Assembly: GCA_023548195.1 (NCBI GenBank)
Contig: JAJHZJ010000311.1
Span: 9,124,825-9,188,824 of the forward strand
Origin: Bettongia penicillata ogilbyi
Taxonomy: Eukaryota; Chordata; Mammalia; Diprotodontia; Potoroidae
Reading direction: 5' to 3'
DNA: 64,000 bases
A program made the translations under genes and the position numbers. Below are positions 23,096 through 34,394 of the stretch, one piece after another. Under the pieces are notes generated by a model. The model had not been told where the DNA came from. It worked only from the letters and a program-made list of their open reading frames with translations, and did no database searches. Positions within the stretch are counted from its first letter, which is position 1. Every line of letters begins with the position of its first letter.

Positions 23096-24800
23096 AGAAA
23101 AGGAAATGGACTGACAGATAAAAGTAGTGTATTGCACGAATGTTGCTTCAGTGTAGAGTCCTTGTTTAATTTTTGATATTCTGCTTTCCTTTTACCCCAT
23201 TACTGGTTCACCTAGTTGTCCTTTTGCCCAATAGTTGCAATAATCCTTGATTAAAAGATAGTGGGACTTAAAGTCTAACAAAAAACTGAAATTTCTATAA
23301 TAAATTGGTCTGATGTTCTTTAAAATTATTGTAATAACAACAGCTAGCATTTTTATGAACTAAAAGTTTGCAAAACACCTTACCTATGTTATCTAATTTG
23401 AGCTCACAACAACTTTTTAAAGCAGATTCTGTAATATTATTAAGTGCTTGTATAGGAGCATATGAATACAATGATGCATAAGAGAAAAATACAATAATAA
23501 ACAAGTCAGCTGGAGTTTGAAATGGTCAATGAATGTGGCTCTGTAGAGAAAATAATAGAGAAAAAATAATAGAGAAAAGAGAGGCTTGTTGCTGTTGAAG
23601 TCTAGCTACTGAGATCTTTCCATATTCATTAAAATTCTCCTCTAACATCCCCTCATGGTGTAAAGGTAACTCTGAATTTTCAAAGGATGTGTAAACAAAG
23701 TGATAACTATGTTAGGTCCCACCAAGCTGGAAAACTTTGTGATATTCCCAGCAATGAAGTGGGCATAGCTTATTGAAGGACCAACCTAGCTAAGTTCAGA
23801 AAGTTCCATAGCCAGAAATTTGGACACCAACTAATGCATTTCTTTTGACCAAGGCCAAATATGATGATCACATGAAGGGACTATAGTTTGCGTCTGTGGA
23901 AAGATTGCCCATGCCAACAAAATTATGAATCATTTGAAGTACTGACAAGGCCTATAACAAGAGAAATTTCAAAAACAAATGATCCGATCTCAAAATGTGT
24001 CATGATCACACTCTGATGCTCACAAAATAAAAGTGCTTCTAACCCACAGAAGCAGCAGCTATTAGTAGCCAGACTTGACTGCCATCAGTGTGTTGGAAAG
24101 GAGCCTCATATCTTTCATTACTCTGGTATTTCCCAATTAACATGGAGCTTTTAGTACTGACACCTTTCTCTTTGAACCATATCCCTTCTGATAAACAACA
24201 CTACCTTGATGAACTGTAAATTTCTGTGTGAACATAAGCTGGCACGATTTTGCAAACTGATGGAAGAAGGCATGTTAAAGAACTCACTCAGTGTCTCATT
24301 GGCTGGTTGCCATTCCCTGAATGGTGGCTGATGCAAAATCAGAGCCCAATTTTACACAGATTTTGTGCCCCAGTTAGCACTGCTAATTGGGGCACACAAG
24401 TAAATCGCACTCTGCCCTGTGGAAATTCTCCATTAGACAACCAAATCAGTGCATTGCTGAGAATATGAATATATCCCTTAGTTACTATTTAATTAGGTGC
24501 AAAATCTAAGGTCCTTCCAGGAAGGACAAAGTACTGACATGGGGTGTCAATGAGAAAAGTTATATAAAATTTGCCCTTTCATCTTTTAAAAATTATTGTC
24601 AAGTAAAATGAAATGTTGTTGTAGTTTATCCCAAAGGATATTTATATCAGAAATTTGAAATTATATCACCACTGGATTGAGAAGCACCGAAGTTCTCTCA
24701 AAGATCTCTTCATCTTTCCAGGAAAGACTCAACTTTATTCATGAGAAAGATAATTGACCACCATCAACCTTAAAATATATTGAGGAAAAGATTCTGTACT
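23096..24800. other. No recognised gene; contains a 39-bp near-palindrome
   Basis: No family or coding exon recognised over 1.7 kb. Small tandem 'aataatagagaaaa' units lie at about 23550-23580. The near-palindrome at 24361-24399 is listed separately. The opposed 61- and 72-residue frames at 24151-24468 are not supported as genes. Confidence 0.45.
24361..24399. other. 39-bp near-perfect palindrome
   Basis: Nineteen-base arms around a single central C at 24380. By my pairing 17 of 19 positions are complementary; the exceptions are 24373/24387 and 24363/24397. The left arm core is 'gtgccccagttagca', the right 'tgctaattggggcac'. Function unknown. Confidence 0.85.
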
Positions 24801-24804
24801 TTTC

Positions 24805-24905
24805 TTTTTGTTCTTTGGTCATTTCATTCATGTCTGACTCTTCTTCACCCCATCTGGGGTTTTCTTGGCAAAGACACAAGAGAGGTTTGACATTTCCTTC
24901 TCCAA
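24805..24905 (-). repeat. Marsupial tRNA-SINE fragment, minus orientation
   Basis: 'cattcatgtctgactcttc', 'accccatctggggttttctt', 'ggcaaagacacaagagagg' and 'tttgacatttccttctcc' match the reverse complement of the SINE 3' half seen in full at 56.8 kb. Confidence 0.8.
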
Positions 24906-25329
24906 AAACTTTTCCTACCTAATTATCTTTGCTCATGTACAAATCCTTTTGTTCAGAAAAATCATCAAGTTCACCTGATTCCCTTCAGCTGCCATGTGAA
25001 CTCAGTGTAAATTTATTATTAACTAAGAATCTCTAGACTTGCCGCTCCCTGGTTATTTTCAGACTTCCGTGCTTCTGTTTTCTTGTCCAGCCTCTGACCT
25101 GGTATCACATCTCCTGCCTTGGGACTCAGGGCTTCTAATAAGTGTGAGTTCACCATAGTTATCTCTGATTCAGGCTTACTATATTTTTTCTTGGTCATCT
25201 TCATTTTGTGCCCTAAGAGGTCCCCATATAAACCCCATAACACCTCTTTCCAAAACTAGTTGTGAGATTAGTCAAATCAAAACCAACATTACTAAAGCAA
25301 ACTTATCCATCAGTTACCTCATGACTGCA

Positions 25330-25530
25330 ATCACTATTGCTGTGACTATCCTAACCAGTATGCTTCTTCCTGACCCCACTACCATCTTTTTATGTGGACA
25401 TCCTGCTTTAGAACATATGCTTTTTGAAGGTAAGAACTGCTTTGTATTTTGTCTTTGTATTCCCATCATGAACCAAAGAGCTTAATAGAAAGCACTAATA
25501 AATGTGTTTTCATTCATTTATTAAATGATA
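25330..25530 (+). repeat. L2 LINE 3' tail
   Basis: 'ttttgaaggtaagaactgc', 'ttgtctttgtattcccatca' and 'actaataaatgtgttttcat' follow the L2 terminal order. Confidence 0.6.
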
Positions 25531-25539
25531 AAGATTGCT

Positions 25540-25680
25540 TTACAGGGCTGTAGGAGTTAGAGCTGAAAAGAACCTTGGGAACTATTTACAATAGTATATA
25601 CTTTCCCCATTTTAAAAAAGAAGGAACTGAGATGTCACATTGGCAGTCAGGAGAAGAGATGAGATTAATCTGTTCAAAAT
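25540..25680 (-). repeat. MIR3-type SINE fragment, minus orientation
   Basis: 'gttagagctgaaaagaacct', 'tgggaactatttacaat' and 'ccattttaaaaaagaaggaa' with 'ctgagatgtcacattggcag' fit a decayed MIR3 core. Confidence 0.5.
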
Positions 25681-26445
25681 TAATATGCAATATGGCATCT
25701 GCTTCAGAGCTTCCTGGGGAAATATTTCACACACCAGATGAAAAAAAAAATCATCTCATAGTTTTCACCTACATATACTTCTCTTTGTAACATGTTTAAG
25801 TTTTACTTAAATTCAGGTGCCATTTTAATAGTATAAGATGTAACCATTTACTAATAAGTAATGTATTGTCTAGAACATTATATTAAGAAATATATTTTGG
25901 TAAATTCTATATCTAAATAACACTTTCCATCAAATGTAATTTCCAATGCACTCAACACTTTCTCCACAGGATTTAGCAAATATTGGATTATCTCTAGGAA
26001 AAGTCAATAATCCTTTGAAAGTTAGTCATTTTGAGTCCATAGGGAAACTAATGGAAGTTCTTGCTATGGGTTGCAATATGGTGTTTCAGCAGCCTATAAG
26101 AGTTAACATTTCCTACAAAATGCCTAATTTCTGCCCTTGTTACGTGGATAGTGCAGCCACAGGTTCATTTAAATCACTCACAAACTGGGTCCTTAGCAGG
26201 TCTGAGAATGATCCCTAAAGTGAAAGCGCCTCCTGTTTTTTATGTGGTGCTGGTTTCTTTTCCTTTTGTGGTTGATATTTTAATAAGCTCTCTTATTCAC
26301 TCCTGTTGCAGTCAATTTGTGGAGGTTTCCTTGTCTTTATTGATTCTATTATTTTTGCTTCCAGTAGGCACCAAATCTCAAAAAGCTTAATTGTGGGTAA
26401 AGGCATAGGTTGGAAAAAAGGCTTTATTTTATTTTTCTGTTGATG
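25681..26445. other. No recognised gene; unassigned DNA
   Basis: Two overlapping open frames (25946-26218, 26151-26390) show no domain. Low-repeat sequence at about 26050-26240 could be conserved non-coding DNA. Confidence 0.4.
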
Positions 26446-26449
26446 TCTG

Positions 26450-26515
26450 TGGTTTGTGGTTGTTTTAGTTGTGTCTGACTCTTCCTGACCCCGTTTTGGA
26501 TCTACCCTGGCCCAA
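26450..26515 (-). repeat. Marsupial tRNA-SINE fragment, minus orientation
   Basis: 'gttttagttgtgtctgact', 'cttcctgaccccgttttgga' correspond to the reverse SINE 3' end. Short and truncated. Confidence 0.6.
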
Positions 26516-27149
26516 TTCCTTTTATAATCTACTCCCCCTGGGAAAGGAAAAAAATGGCCATTTGTTGATTATCAGAAGGCGTTCCTTTTACAACCAAGCT
26601 AGCATTGGCAGAAAGTACTCTGCTTAAACCTTCTTTATTCCCAGTTGTCACCATAAATCTTCCATTTTCTGTGCTGCTAAGTGTCATAGACCATAATAGG
26701 TTAGCAATCATCCCTTCCCTTTACATTCTCTACCTAGTTCATTATTGGTTAAGGTCCCTCCACACCCACCAAGGGTAAGGGGACATGTCACATAATTAGT
26801 GAGAAAAACCGAAGTTCAGTGATGCTGGCTTATTCTAAGACCTCATTACTAGAAAGTGATAAGGAAAGGACTTGAATCTGTCTTAACTCAAAGCCTAGTG
26901 ATCATTTCACTTTGCCTGACTGTGCTGTCTCTATGATAACAACATATATTTATATTGGACTTTGCACCTCTAAAAACAAATCCTTTAAGCATTCACCCTC
27001 ACTTTATGAGAAACCAGAGCTCCTCTTGCTTATTCCTGCTTTTATTAAGGGCACCAGATCTATGTGATTCACCTTGGTTTGAAAGCACAGTGTTCTTTAA
27101 CTCCTCCCTCCTTTCACTTCTCACATAGGAGTCATCAAATTCTGTTCCT
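26516..27149. other. Unassigned DNA with a decayed MIR piece
   Basis: A weak minus-orientation MIR signature lies at about 26800-26920 ('ggaaaggacttgaatctgtc'). The rest has no family I can name and no gene. Confidence 0.4.
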
Positions 27150-27500
27150 ACCTCCAGGATCTCCTTATCATGGTATTTCACATTTGATATGCATTCATCT
27201 TCCTAAAATACAAGTTTGATCATGTCATTGATCTATACAAAATCTTTTAGTCACTTCAAGTTCATAATTTGTCTCTAATCTCCCTTTCCAATTTTATCTC
27301 TCACTGCTTACCTACATGAACTCTCTAACTCACCCAAAATTTTCAACCCACTGTCCCCACTGATACTCTGTGTATTCCTATTTTTACACCTATGTTGATG
27401 GTTTTGTTTTCTTTTGCCTAGCAAAATCCAACTCATCTATCAAAGTCTAGCTAAAATGTTCACTTCCAGATCTTCCTGGATAACCTCTAGCTAAATGTAA
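27150..27500 (+). repeat. L2 LINE fragment
   Basis: 'aagtttgatcatgtcattga', 'cttttagtcacttcaagttc', 'actctctaactcacccaaa' and 'aaagtctagctaaaatgttc' match the end of L2 ORF2 in order. Confidence 0.6.
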
Positions 27501-28079
27501 TCACTTTTTACTCATAATTGCAATAGTGTCAATTGGGAAACTGTCATACAGTGTTTTAGGGTATAATTCTATCTATATATATATGTATATTTATATACAT
27601 ATATCTTATCTAAGCTAGAATGTTGAGCCAAATTAAATAAGAAAGAAAAATTAAGTATAATGGAAAATTTTTCATTGGTTCAAACAATCAACCTCATGTC
27701 CATAAGACAGAAGTAAGGGCTTTAGTAGATGATAAATTTCATGTAAGTCAACTGTGTGATATAACAACTAAGAAAACTGATACAGTTTTATATTGCACTA
27801 ACAAATAGGACTCCCAATTACATGAAAATAACATTGTCTAGGACTAGAGTGGAGATAATACCACTGACTGCCCTGTTTTGTTTTCATTTTAAACCCAAAT
27901 TAGGGAATTATTTTTAGTTCTGGAGGCTGCCTTTTACTATTAAACTGCGGTGAAGTACTATATAGAGTGACAATGCAGAAAATGATGGCAAAGGACCTCA
28001 ACTCAAAATCCTGCTTTATGAAGATATCTCCACAGATCTATTCCACAAGATAACTAAATCAATGACCTAATAATATAAG
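27501..28079. other. Unassigned AT-rich DNA
   Basis: A TA/TG tract lies at about 27575-27605. No gene or repeat family recognised. Confidence 0.4.
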
Positions 28080-28331
28080 ATGAAGGAAAACTTAAGGGGA
28101 TATGATAGCTGTCTTTAAGTATTGAACTTTGTTATGGAAGACAGATTAAAGTTATTCAGACCCTGGAGGAAATAACTAAATAAATGAGGGAAAAAATACA
28201 AAAAGACCTAATTAAATATGATATAAGGGGGAAAAAAAACTTCCTATTAATTTGACCTGTCCAAGGGTTCAAGAAGTTGCTTTAGTAGGCAGTCATTTTA
28301 CTTTCTTCAAGAAAAGGCTAGGTGACTGATT
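28080..28331 (+). repeat. CR1/L3 LINE 3' end, first part
   Basis: 'gatatgatagctgtctttaa', 'taaagttattcagaccctg', 'aaaaacttcctattaatttg' and 'tgacctgtccaagggttc' are the CR1/L3 tail, ending 'gaaaaggctaggtgactgat'. The same element resumes at 29417 after the L1 insertion. Confidence 0.65.
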
Positions 28332-28391
28332 AGAGAAATTCAAATTAAAACAACTTTAAGTTATCATATCACACCTATCAGACTGGCTAAT

Positions 28392-28700
28392 ATGACAAAA
28401 CCAGAAAATGATAAATGTTGGAGAAGGTGTGGGAAAACTGGAACACTAATGAATTGTTGGTGGGGTTGTGAACTAATCCAACCATTCTGGAGAGAAATTT
28501 GGAACTATGCACAAAAGGCTATAAAATTGTGCATATCCTTTGACCCAGTAATACCACTACTCGGTCTGTATACTAAAGGGATCATAAAAAAGAGGAAAAG
28601 AACCCACATTTACAAAAATATTTTTATCAGCTCTTTTGCAGCCAAAAATTGGAAATTGAGAGGATGCCCATCAACTGGGGAATGGCTGAACAAGTTGTGA
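28392..28700 (+). pseudogene. L1 ORF2 C-terminal domain remnant
   Basis: The intact parent is the L1 ORF2 endonuclease and reverse transcriptase. This 102-residue open piece covers only its cysteine-rich C-terminus. 'KCWRRCGKTGTLMNCWWGC' gives the C-x3-C-x7-H-x4-C pattern, with the expected histidine replaced by asparagine (residue 21). 'IPLLGLYTKG' and 'CPSTGEWLNKL' follow, matching the human L1 order. Reverse transcriptase and endonuclease regions are absent through 5' truncation. Not a host gene. Confidence 0.85.
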
Positions 28701-28898
28701 TATATCAATATAATGGGATACTATTTTTCCATAAGAAATAGTGAGCAGGCAGATTTCAGAAAAGCCTGAAAGACTTATATGAGCTGATGCTGAGTGAAGT
28801 GAGCGGAACCAGGAGAATATTGCACACAGTAACAGAAACATGGTGTGATGACCATCTTTCTTAGAATGAGCCCTTCTGAGTAATGCAATAATCCAAGA

Positions 28899-29080
28899 CA
28901 GGGATGGGGAACATGTGGCCTTCTAGGTCCTTAAGTACAACCTTTTGACTAAATTCAAGTTTTACTGAACAAATTCTTTTACTAAGGGAATTTGTTCTGT
29001 GAAATTTAAGTTGCCAAAGAGTTACACTTGAGAACCTAGAGGGCTACTGTGGCCTTGAGGCATTAGATTCCCCACACCTG
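28899..29080. mobile_element. Non-autonomous hAT (Charlie-type) element
   Basis: Terminal inverted repeats read CAGGGATGGGGAAC at the left and GATTCCCCACACCTG at the right. The interior has 'catgtggccttctaggtcc' and a mirrored 'gagaacctagagggctac', as in marsupial hAT MITEs of the CAGGGGTGGGGAAC type. It interrupts the L1 3' UTR, whose flanks rejoin as 'aatccaaga' plus 'gacaattcc'. The 8-bp target duplication (probably 'caagacaa') is blurred by a small deletion at the left. Confidence 0.85.
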
Positions 29081-29416
29081 AAAGACAATTCCAAAAGACT
29101 CATGATGGAAAATGCTATCAACATTCAGAGAAAGAACTTCAGAGTCTGAATGCAGATCAAAAAACATTATTTTCTCTTTTTCTTTTGTTTGTTTTTTTTT
29201 TGCTTTCTTCTTTCTCATGTTTTTCTTTCTTTTTGTTCTGATTCTTTTTTCACAACATGCCTAATTTGGAAATGCGTTTAATATGATTGTAGATATTTAG
29301 CTTATATCATATTGCATGTCATCTTGTGGAGGGGGAAATGGAAAGAGGGAGAAAAATTTAGAACTCAAAATCTTATAAAAGTGAATGTTGAAAATAAAAA
29401 AATAGATTTTTTAAAA

Positions 29417-29532
29417 GACTAGATGACTTATTGTTGGGTATATTATACAGAAGTGAGAACTCTAATTCAAGTGTGGAAAGGAACAGATGGCCACCTGCAG
29501 GCTTTTCACTCTGAAATTTTGTGATTCCACGA
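29417..29532 (+). repeat. CR1/L3 LINE 3' end, second part
   Basis: 'gactagatgacttattgttg', 'ggtatattatacagaagtg' and 'ttttgtgattccac' complete the CR1/L3 tail left at 28331. Confidence 0.6.
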
Positions 29533-29624
29533 CTGGCTTATTACAGAGCCATCTTCCTAAAGGTAAGAACTACGTTCTATACATCCTTCTACCTCCCATA
29601 GCTTGTATTACTGAATTTAAGGAG

Positions 29625-29750
29625 GAAGTATAATCCAGCTCTGAGTCTCAGTTTTCTCATCTATAAAATGAGAGTAGTATCAAAAGGGTTGATGTATCAA
29701 ATGAGATAACACACATAAAGCTTTAAATATATGTTTAATTAACCAATTGA
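29625..29750 (+). repeat. MIR-type SINE fragment, plus orientation
   Basis: 'gagtctcagttttctcatct', 'ataaaatgagagtagtatc' and 'aaatgagataacacacataa' match the MIR core. Confidence 0.65.
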
Positions 29751-29794
29751 TAAGACCAAGTAGCAAATTTAATGACTAGTCATTTTGGAAAATA

Positions 29795-30780
29795 ATTGCT
29801 GAGGAAGTTCCAAGATGAGCCAGTAGCAGAGACATGGTTTGGAAATCTGGAAGCAAGGAGAGTGTCCTGTGCGGGGAATGAATAGAAGGAGTGAATGCTA
29901 GGTCTGACAAAGTGAACGCTGAGGTCTGAGATGGTTCAAGAAAGTGTCATAGAGCATGTGGAACTTTTGCTGATTTTAAAAGAACAGTAGGATTTATAGA
30001 AATAGAGAAGAAGGGTTTGAGGAACACTTCATAGAATAATTAGATAAAGCAGTATGTCTGTGAAAGGGAGTAAAGAGAAATATAGTTGGGGTAGTAGGCA
30101 GGTTCCATCTTGTATAAAGACCTGGAGTATAATGTTAAAAACACAAGACTATCTTTTTCCTTACACACTGGAAAATTACTCAGATACAAGGGGTTAGTGA
30201 TCATAATGGTAGTTATGTTGATGTATATAAGGTGGTATTTTAGGGAGATTAGTATTAAAGTAGTATATGTCATAGGAAGTAAAAGGAAGTCAGGAAACAA
30301 ATTTAAAAACTATTGTCATATCGATGTGGGCAAGAAGTATATTAGAACCTAGACTATGATGGTAGTATGTGGAAATGGACAAGAAAGGATAAATGACAAA
30401 AAAGGGTGATAGACAAATTTAACAAAGATTTAATAATTGAAGGGATATACGAGATAGAAGCTAGGAAGCAATGAGCATAGATGATTATGAGAACTTAGGT
30501 CCTGACAGATATGGAAAAGTTCCTAAGGCAAACATATTTATGATATAAAGATCAGAAATTTATGATGACATAGTCTAAATATACTTTGAATTTTCAGGGA
30601 TGATGAGAGCTGTCCAATAGGAACTTAAAGATGAAGGATTAAAACTCAGGACAGAAGCCAAATATAGCTAAAGAACTGAAGGTCTTTGACATAGTGATGG
30701 TCAATTAATTCATAGTAGAGAGATCTCTGACAGTGTAGATTAATAAGAAAAGCAGCTGAAAGTCTGAACGACCTGAACTT
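29795..30780 (+). repeat. Probable decayed copy of the unassigned repeat of 8.6-9.8 kb
   Basis: 'gagtgtcctgtgcggggaat', 'gacctggagtataatgttaa' and 'gatgatgagagctgtccaat' with general composition suggest the same old family as 8640-9795, but similarity is weak and patchy. No gene recognised. Opposed frames at 30040-30352 are chance. Confidence 0.3.
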
Positions 30781-32029
30781 TTAGACGTAGCTTAAGTCAC
30801 ATTTTTCAAACATGAGAAATGACCATTGGATTTATCAGTAATTTGTTGTTTTAGTAATTAGTATGTGGACAGAAAAAAAATTACTATAATGGTTATTGTA
30901 TCTTAATGTCAGATGATAGAAATAAACTTAATCCCAACTTTTATAGGTTGGAGAAGACAAGATACTTTCTTCAGAAATCTTATTTGATTTAAACTGAACA
31001 GGTTTTTGGTAACTTCTGTTGGGAGAGATATTGGAAAATCAATATGTACAATGTATGTAATGAATTGAGTATTTATTAATAATATTAATATTAATTAAAA
31101 ATTGACGTGACATAAAACCAATGTGACATCTATAACAGACCCAAATTTTAAAATTTTGGTCCTCTTAATATTCTGAATGGATAAGTCAATAGACTAAGAG
31201 AAACTAATTTTATATAATAAAGTATAGTGAATGCAAAATTCATCTGCTATGTATGTATAACTGAATGCTCAATTTACAATAAATGATATGCAAATTGTAT
31301 TACTTATGTAGAAGGAAAGAAAAGATTAAGAGATTTGCTACTTTAGTACTCTGCTAAACTAATTTATCTAGATATTTCTCTATTAAGTTACTAAATACAC
31401 TTTGATTAAAATGAGCATAAGAAGTTCGGATATATTAAGTTGATTTTACTGCTTTCTCTTTAAAAAATTTAGATTTTAAATAAAAATTCCTGCTATGAGC
31501 TTTTCAAATTATTTGGAATCCTTAAAGTAGATGTCAAGATTCTTCTTTCTCTTTGTAGACATATTTTACTTTAATTCTCACAATAAATAACCATTATATT
31601 CAAATGAAAACAATGGACAGTTCAAAATGCATGTGTTCAAAAAAAAAAAGTTGATATTCACAATTTGAAATGTCTTCTATGACAGTCCAGAGTTCTTTGT
31701 TTCTTTTTCCTTTTACCTTGCTGTCACAAGACATGACCACTAGATGGTGATAAAGACCATAAGCTCCCTCATATGGGTTTATAAAAATAATAAAAAAATA
31801 AATCTCCACAGCCCAAAGTGAGCACTTAGAAGGTTTAAGGGGTTGTGTTTCACCAATGTTTTATTAAAGGCAAAAAAGTATTTTCCATGAGTCTTAAGTG
31901 TGTCTGCAAATTTGAATAGGGATACCTTTTGGTCCTTTGTTATTTTCCAATGAGAAGCTTTCAAAATGAAGTTGTTTTGTCAGGATAAATGTCAAGTAAA
32001 ATGATTATGAATCATTGTGGCAAGTTTTA
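30781..32029. other. No recognised gene; AT-rich unassigned DNA
   Basis: About 1.25 kb, very AT-rich around 31060-31100. No family, RNA gene or exon recognised. Confidence 0.45.
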
Positions 32030-32800
32030 ACACAGATCAGAAAGTAAATTAATCCAGCTCTGTCTGACTCATCATGCTTTTCCTTTTTTTTCTTCAGATA
32101 CAAATGACGAGTAAACAACATTCTGGCAATTTTTAGGTTAATCATGTAGAACTGATTACTCAAGAAGAGTGCTATTAACATTTAGTCAATTTATACCCTA
32201 CAATGTGACAAATTAGAATTAATGTTGCTGTTTTTAAGATATCAGATGGGTCATGATTTTAAGAAAAATGATTATTAGCCTAACAGAAAGCTGATAATGA
32301 TGGCCTGGGCCCAGAGGCCTTCAGTTTCCAGCAACTTCCCACCATCACATTGAAATCCAAACAATTAATGCCAATGCTGGCCCAGTGAATAACCAGGGCT
32401 TAGTGTATGGTGGAGGAATAGATTCTGTCCTTTGTTTAAGCAGATTCTGTCTTTTAAGAGGTAACAGAGCATGGTAATCAATTGTCAGTGATTCCCTATG
32501 GACCAGCTATCGTTACAGGCTGCCGATAGCTCAATAACAAAAGGCAGATTTTCTTTTCAAGATTGAACCTATTCTCCTGACAAAGCTCCATTTGATACTC
32601 TTTTCTAATGTTCATAATCGGTTGTTCCCTTTGGTATTCATTTAATTAGCTCATTTCAATACATTTTCTTGATGGGGTGTGTATGTAAATATATATTTAA
32701 AGTTATTCCTTTTTTATTTCCCAAGCAATGATCAGTGATAATGTGGAGCGGAGCTCCACTTATATCAGGTGAAAAATAACAGATAAACCCAGTTAGGATA
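32030..32800. other. Candidate conserved non-coding block
   Basis: The longest stretch that reads as non-repetitive with balanced composition. It holds 'ggcctgggcccagaggcctt', 'accagctatcgttacaggct' with a nearby 'gccgatagctcaataac' (a small GCTATCG/CGATAGC inverted pair), 'tcatttaattagctcattt' and 'gtggagcggagctccact', itself a short palindrome. All frames contain stops. Enhancer-like by appearance only. Confidence 0.3.
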
Positions 32801-32859
32801 GAAAATCCTTAAAAGAAAAAGAAAGCTTCGGTCTTTTCATTTCATACTGAGCCCTTACA

Positions 32860-33160
32860 CCAGAGATCCCTGCAGAGCATTCCTGGTCCCTCTCTGTGCT
32901 CTCAACGCCCCAGCCCGGAAAACCCTCAGCTAGAAGTGATTTCTCCCTCATCAGATCTCAGGGTACTTTGTTCTCCTCTTATACACTAACCATTTTAGAC
33001 TTGTGTTCCATCTACTGTGTACATAATTCATCACTCTTACTGTATTGTCATTTCCTTGAGAGAAAGCCCTCACTGTATCTTCCCCCCCTAACCTCCCTGA
33101 TATAACATAGCATGTACCAAACAATAAGTGTTTAATTTACGTTTGTTAAATGAAGTCTGA
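32860..33160 (+). repeat. L2 LINE 3' end
   Basis: 'cctggtccctctctgtgctc', 'catttccttgagagaaagcc', 'ctcactgtatcttcccc', 'agcatgtaccaaacaataag' and 'tgtttaatttacgtttgtta' give the L2 3' UTR order. Confidence 0.6.
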
Positions 33161-33599
33161 TGCATTTGTTATTTTCTGGGATTCTCTTTCTACAAAACCC
33201 ACATAAGAAAATGGGAAATAGTATGCAGCCCAGATCTTCCATCCACAAATAAACTGAATAACAATGATGATGATGATGGTGCCCAATGTTTTAAATGCAA
33301 AACCACAGCTCCTTATTTTTAATTTGTATCTCTTGATTTCAGCTCTGTTTCCTTTGGATATGTATTATATCTGTCTTTAAAGCACATTAAGGGAAGGAAT
33401 TTTTCTGTTTCCCAAAATAGTATGCCTGTCCTTAGGAGTTTCCTTCTAAACTTATTTGACTTAAAGATCATTGTCTTTGAAAGTATATTCCATAGCTAGA
33501 GTATCTTCCCATTCTTCCTTGTAAAAAAATAGAGTATCTAAATTTAAAAAGACCATATACCCTGGCTTTCCAGGAGCTTTTCAGACACTTGGATCCCTG

Positions 33600-33785
33600 T
33601 TGGTGGTGGTGATTTTCAGTAGCTCTTCAGTCACGTTTAACTCTTCATGACCCCATTTGGAGTTTTCTTGGCAAAGATACTAGAGTGATTTGCCATTTTC
33701 TTCTCTGGCTCATTTTACACATGAGGAAACTGAGGCAAAGTCAAATGACTTACCCCAGGTTAAATAGGTAGGAAATGTCTGATTC
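33600..33785 (-). repeat. Marsupial tRNA-SINE, minus orientation
   Basis: 'cttcagtcacgtttaactc', 'tcatgaccccatttggagtt', 'ttcttggcaaagatactaga', 'gtgatttgccattttcttct' and 'gaggaaactgaggcaaagtc' are the reverse of the SINE 3' half and core. The head is missing. Confidence 0.85.
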
Positions 33786-33789
33786 CTCT

Positions 33790-33985
33790 TCTGCAGTTGT
33801 AATAAAGAGAATACAAGATGTTGAGTCTGAAGATCTGGTTTCCAATTCAAGTTCTGAGGCTTATTACCTAGGTGACCTTGTACAATTTTACTTAACCTCT
33901 TTTGATCTCATTTCTCTATCTGTAAAATAGGGTTATATAATTCTGATCACTTCTAGTGCAAAATCCTGTGATACTAGGTCACTCC
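33790..33985 (+). repeat. MIR-type SINE, plus orientation
   Basis: 'gttgagtctgaagatctggt', 'ttccaattcaagttctgagg', 'cctaggtgaccttgtacaat' and 'ctctatctgtaaaatagggt' follow the MIR order. Confidence 0.75.
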
Positions 33986-34037
33986 ACAGAATAATATGTA
34001 ATTTAATCTCAACCACCTTCCAAAATATATTTTACAC

Positions 34038-34069
34038 ATACACACTCACACCCCCCCACACACACACAC
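34038..34069. repeat. (CA)n-rich short tandem repeat
   Basis: CA units interrupted by a run of eight or so C bases. Confidence 0.85.
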
Positions 34070-34394
34070 TAAGCTAAGCTAAGATACACTTGTTTCTTAA
34101 CTAAAAGTATTAAAATTGTAGTGTATCACTATGATGCCTTTTTATCTCAAGAAACTTAAAACTAAATGTGTTAAAGACAAGAATAGTATTATCCTTTTAA
34201 AAATTTTCCTGAGGAACTATCACATAGTTAGGAACATATTAGTTGTTTTATAAATTCCTGTTGAATTAAATATGTGTAATTTACAAATGCAAATTAAGGC
34301 AAATTAAGGCTACCTGGATGTTGCAAGTAATGGAAGCAGATGAGCATCCTGGAATGGGTACACAGGTTCTGATTGTCAGAACTGCAGACTAGAC

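Larger units (their letters stand above)
28331..29416 (+). mobile_element. 5'-truncated L1 (ORF2 end and 3' UTR)
   Basis: Starts in the ORF2 C-terminal region ('gagaaattcaaattaaaac') and continues through the cysteine-rich end, 'ggaaattgagaggatgccc', 'gaatggctgaacaagttgtg', 'cagagaaagaacttcagagt' and a purine-rich tail, to 'gttgaaaataaaaaaataga'. A hAT element sits inside at 28899-29080. It is flanked by an imperfect 16-bp target duplication (28316-28331 and 29417-29432, 13 of 16 matching), so this L1 inserted into the CR1/L3 element. Confidence 0.85.
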
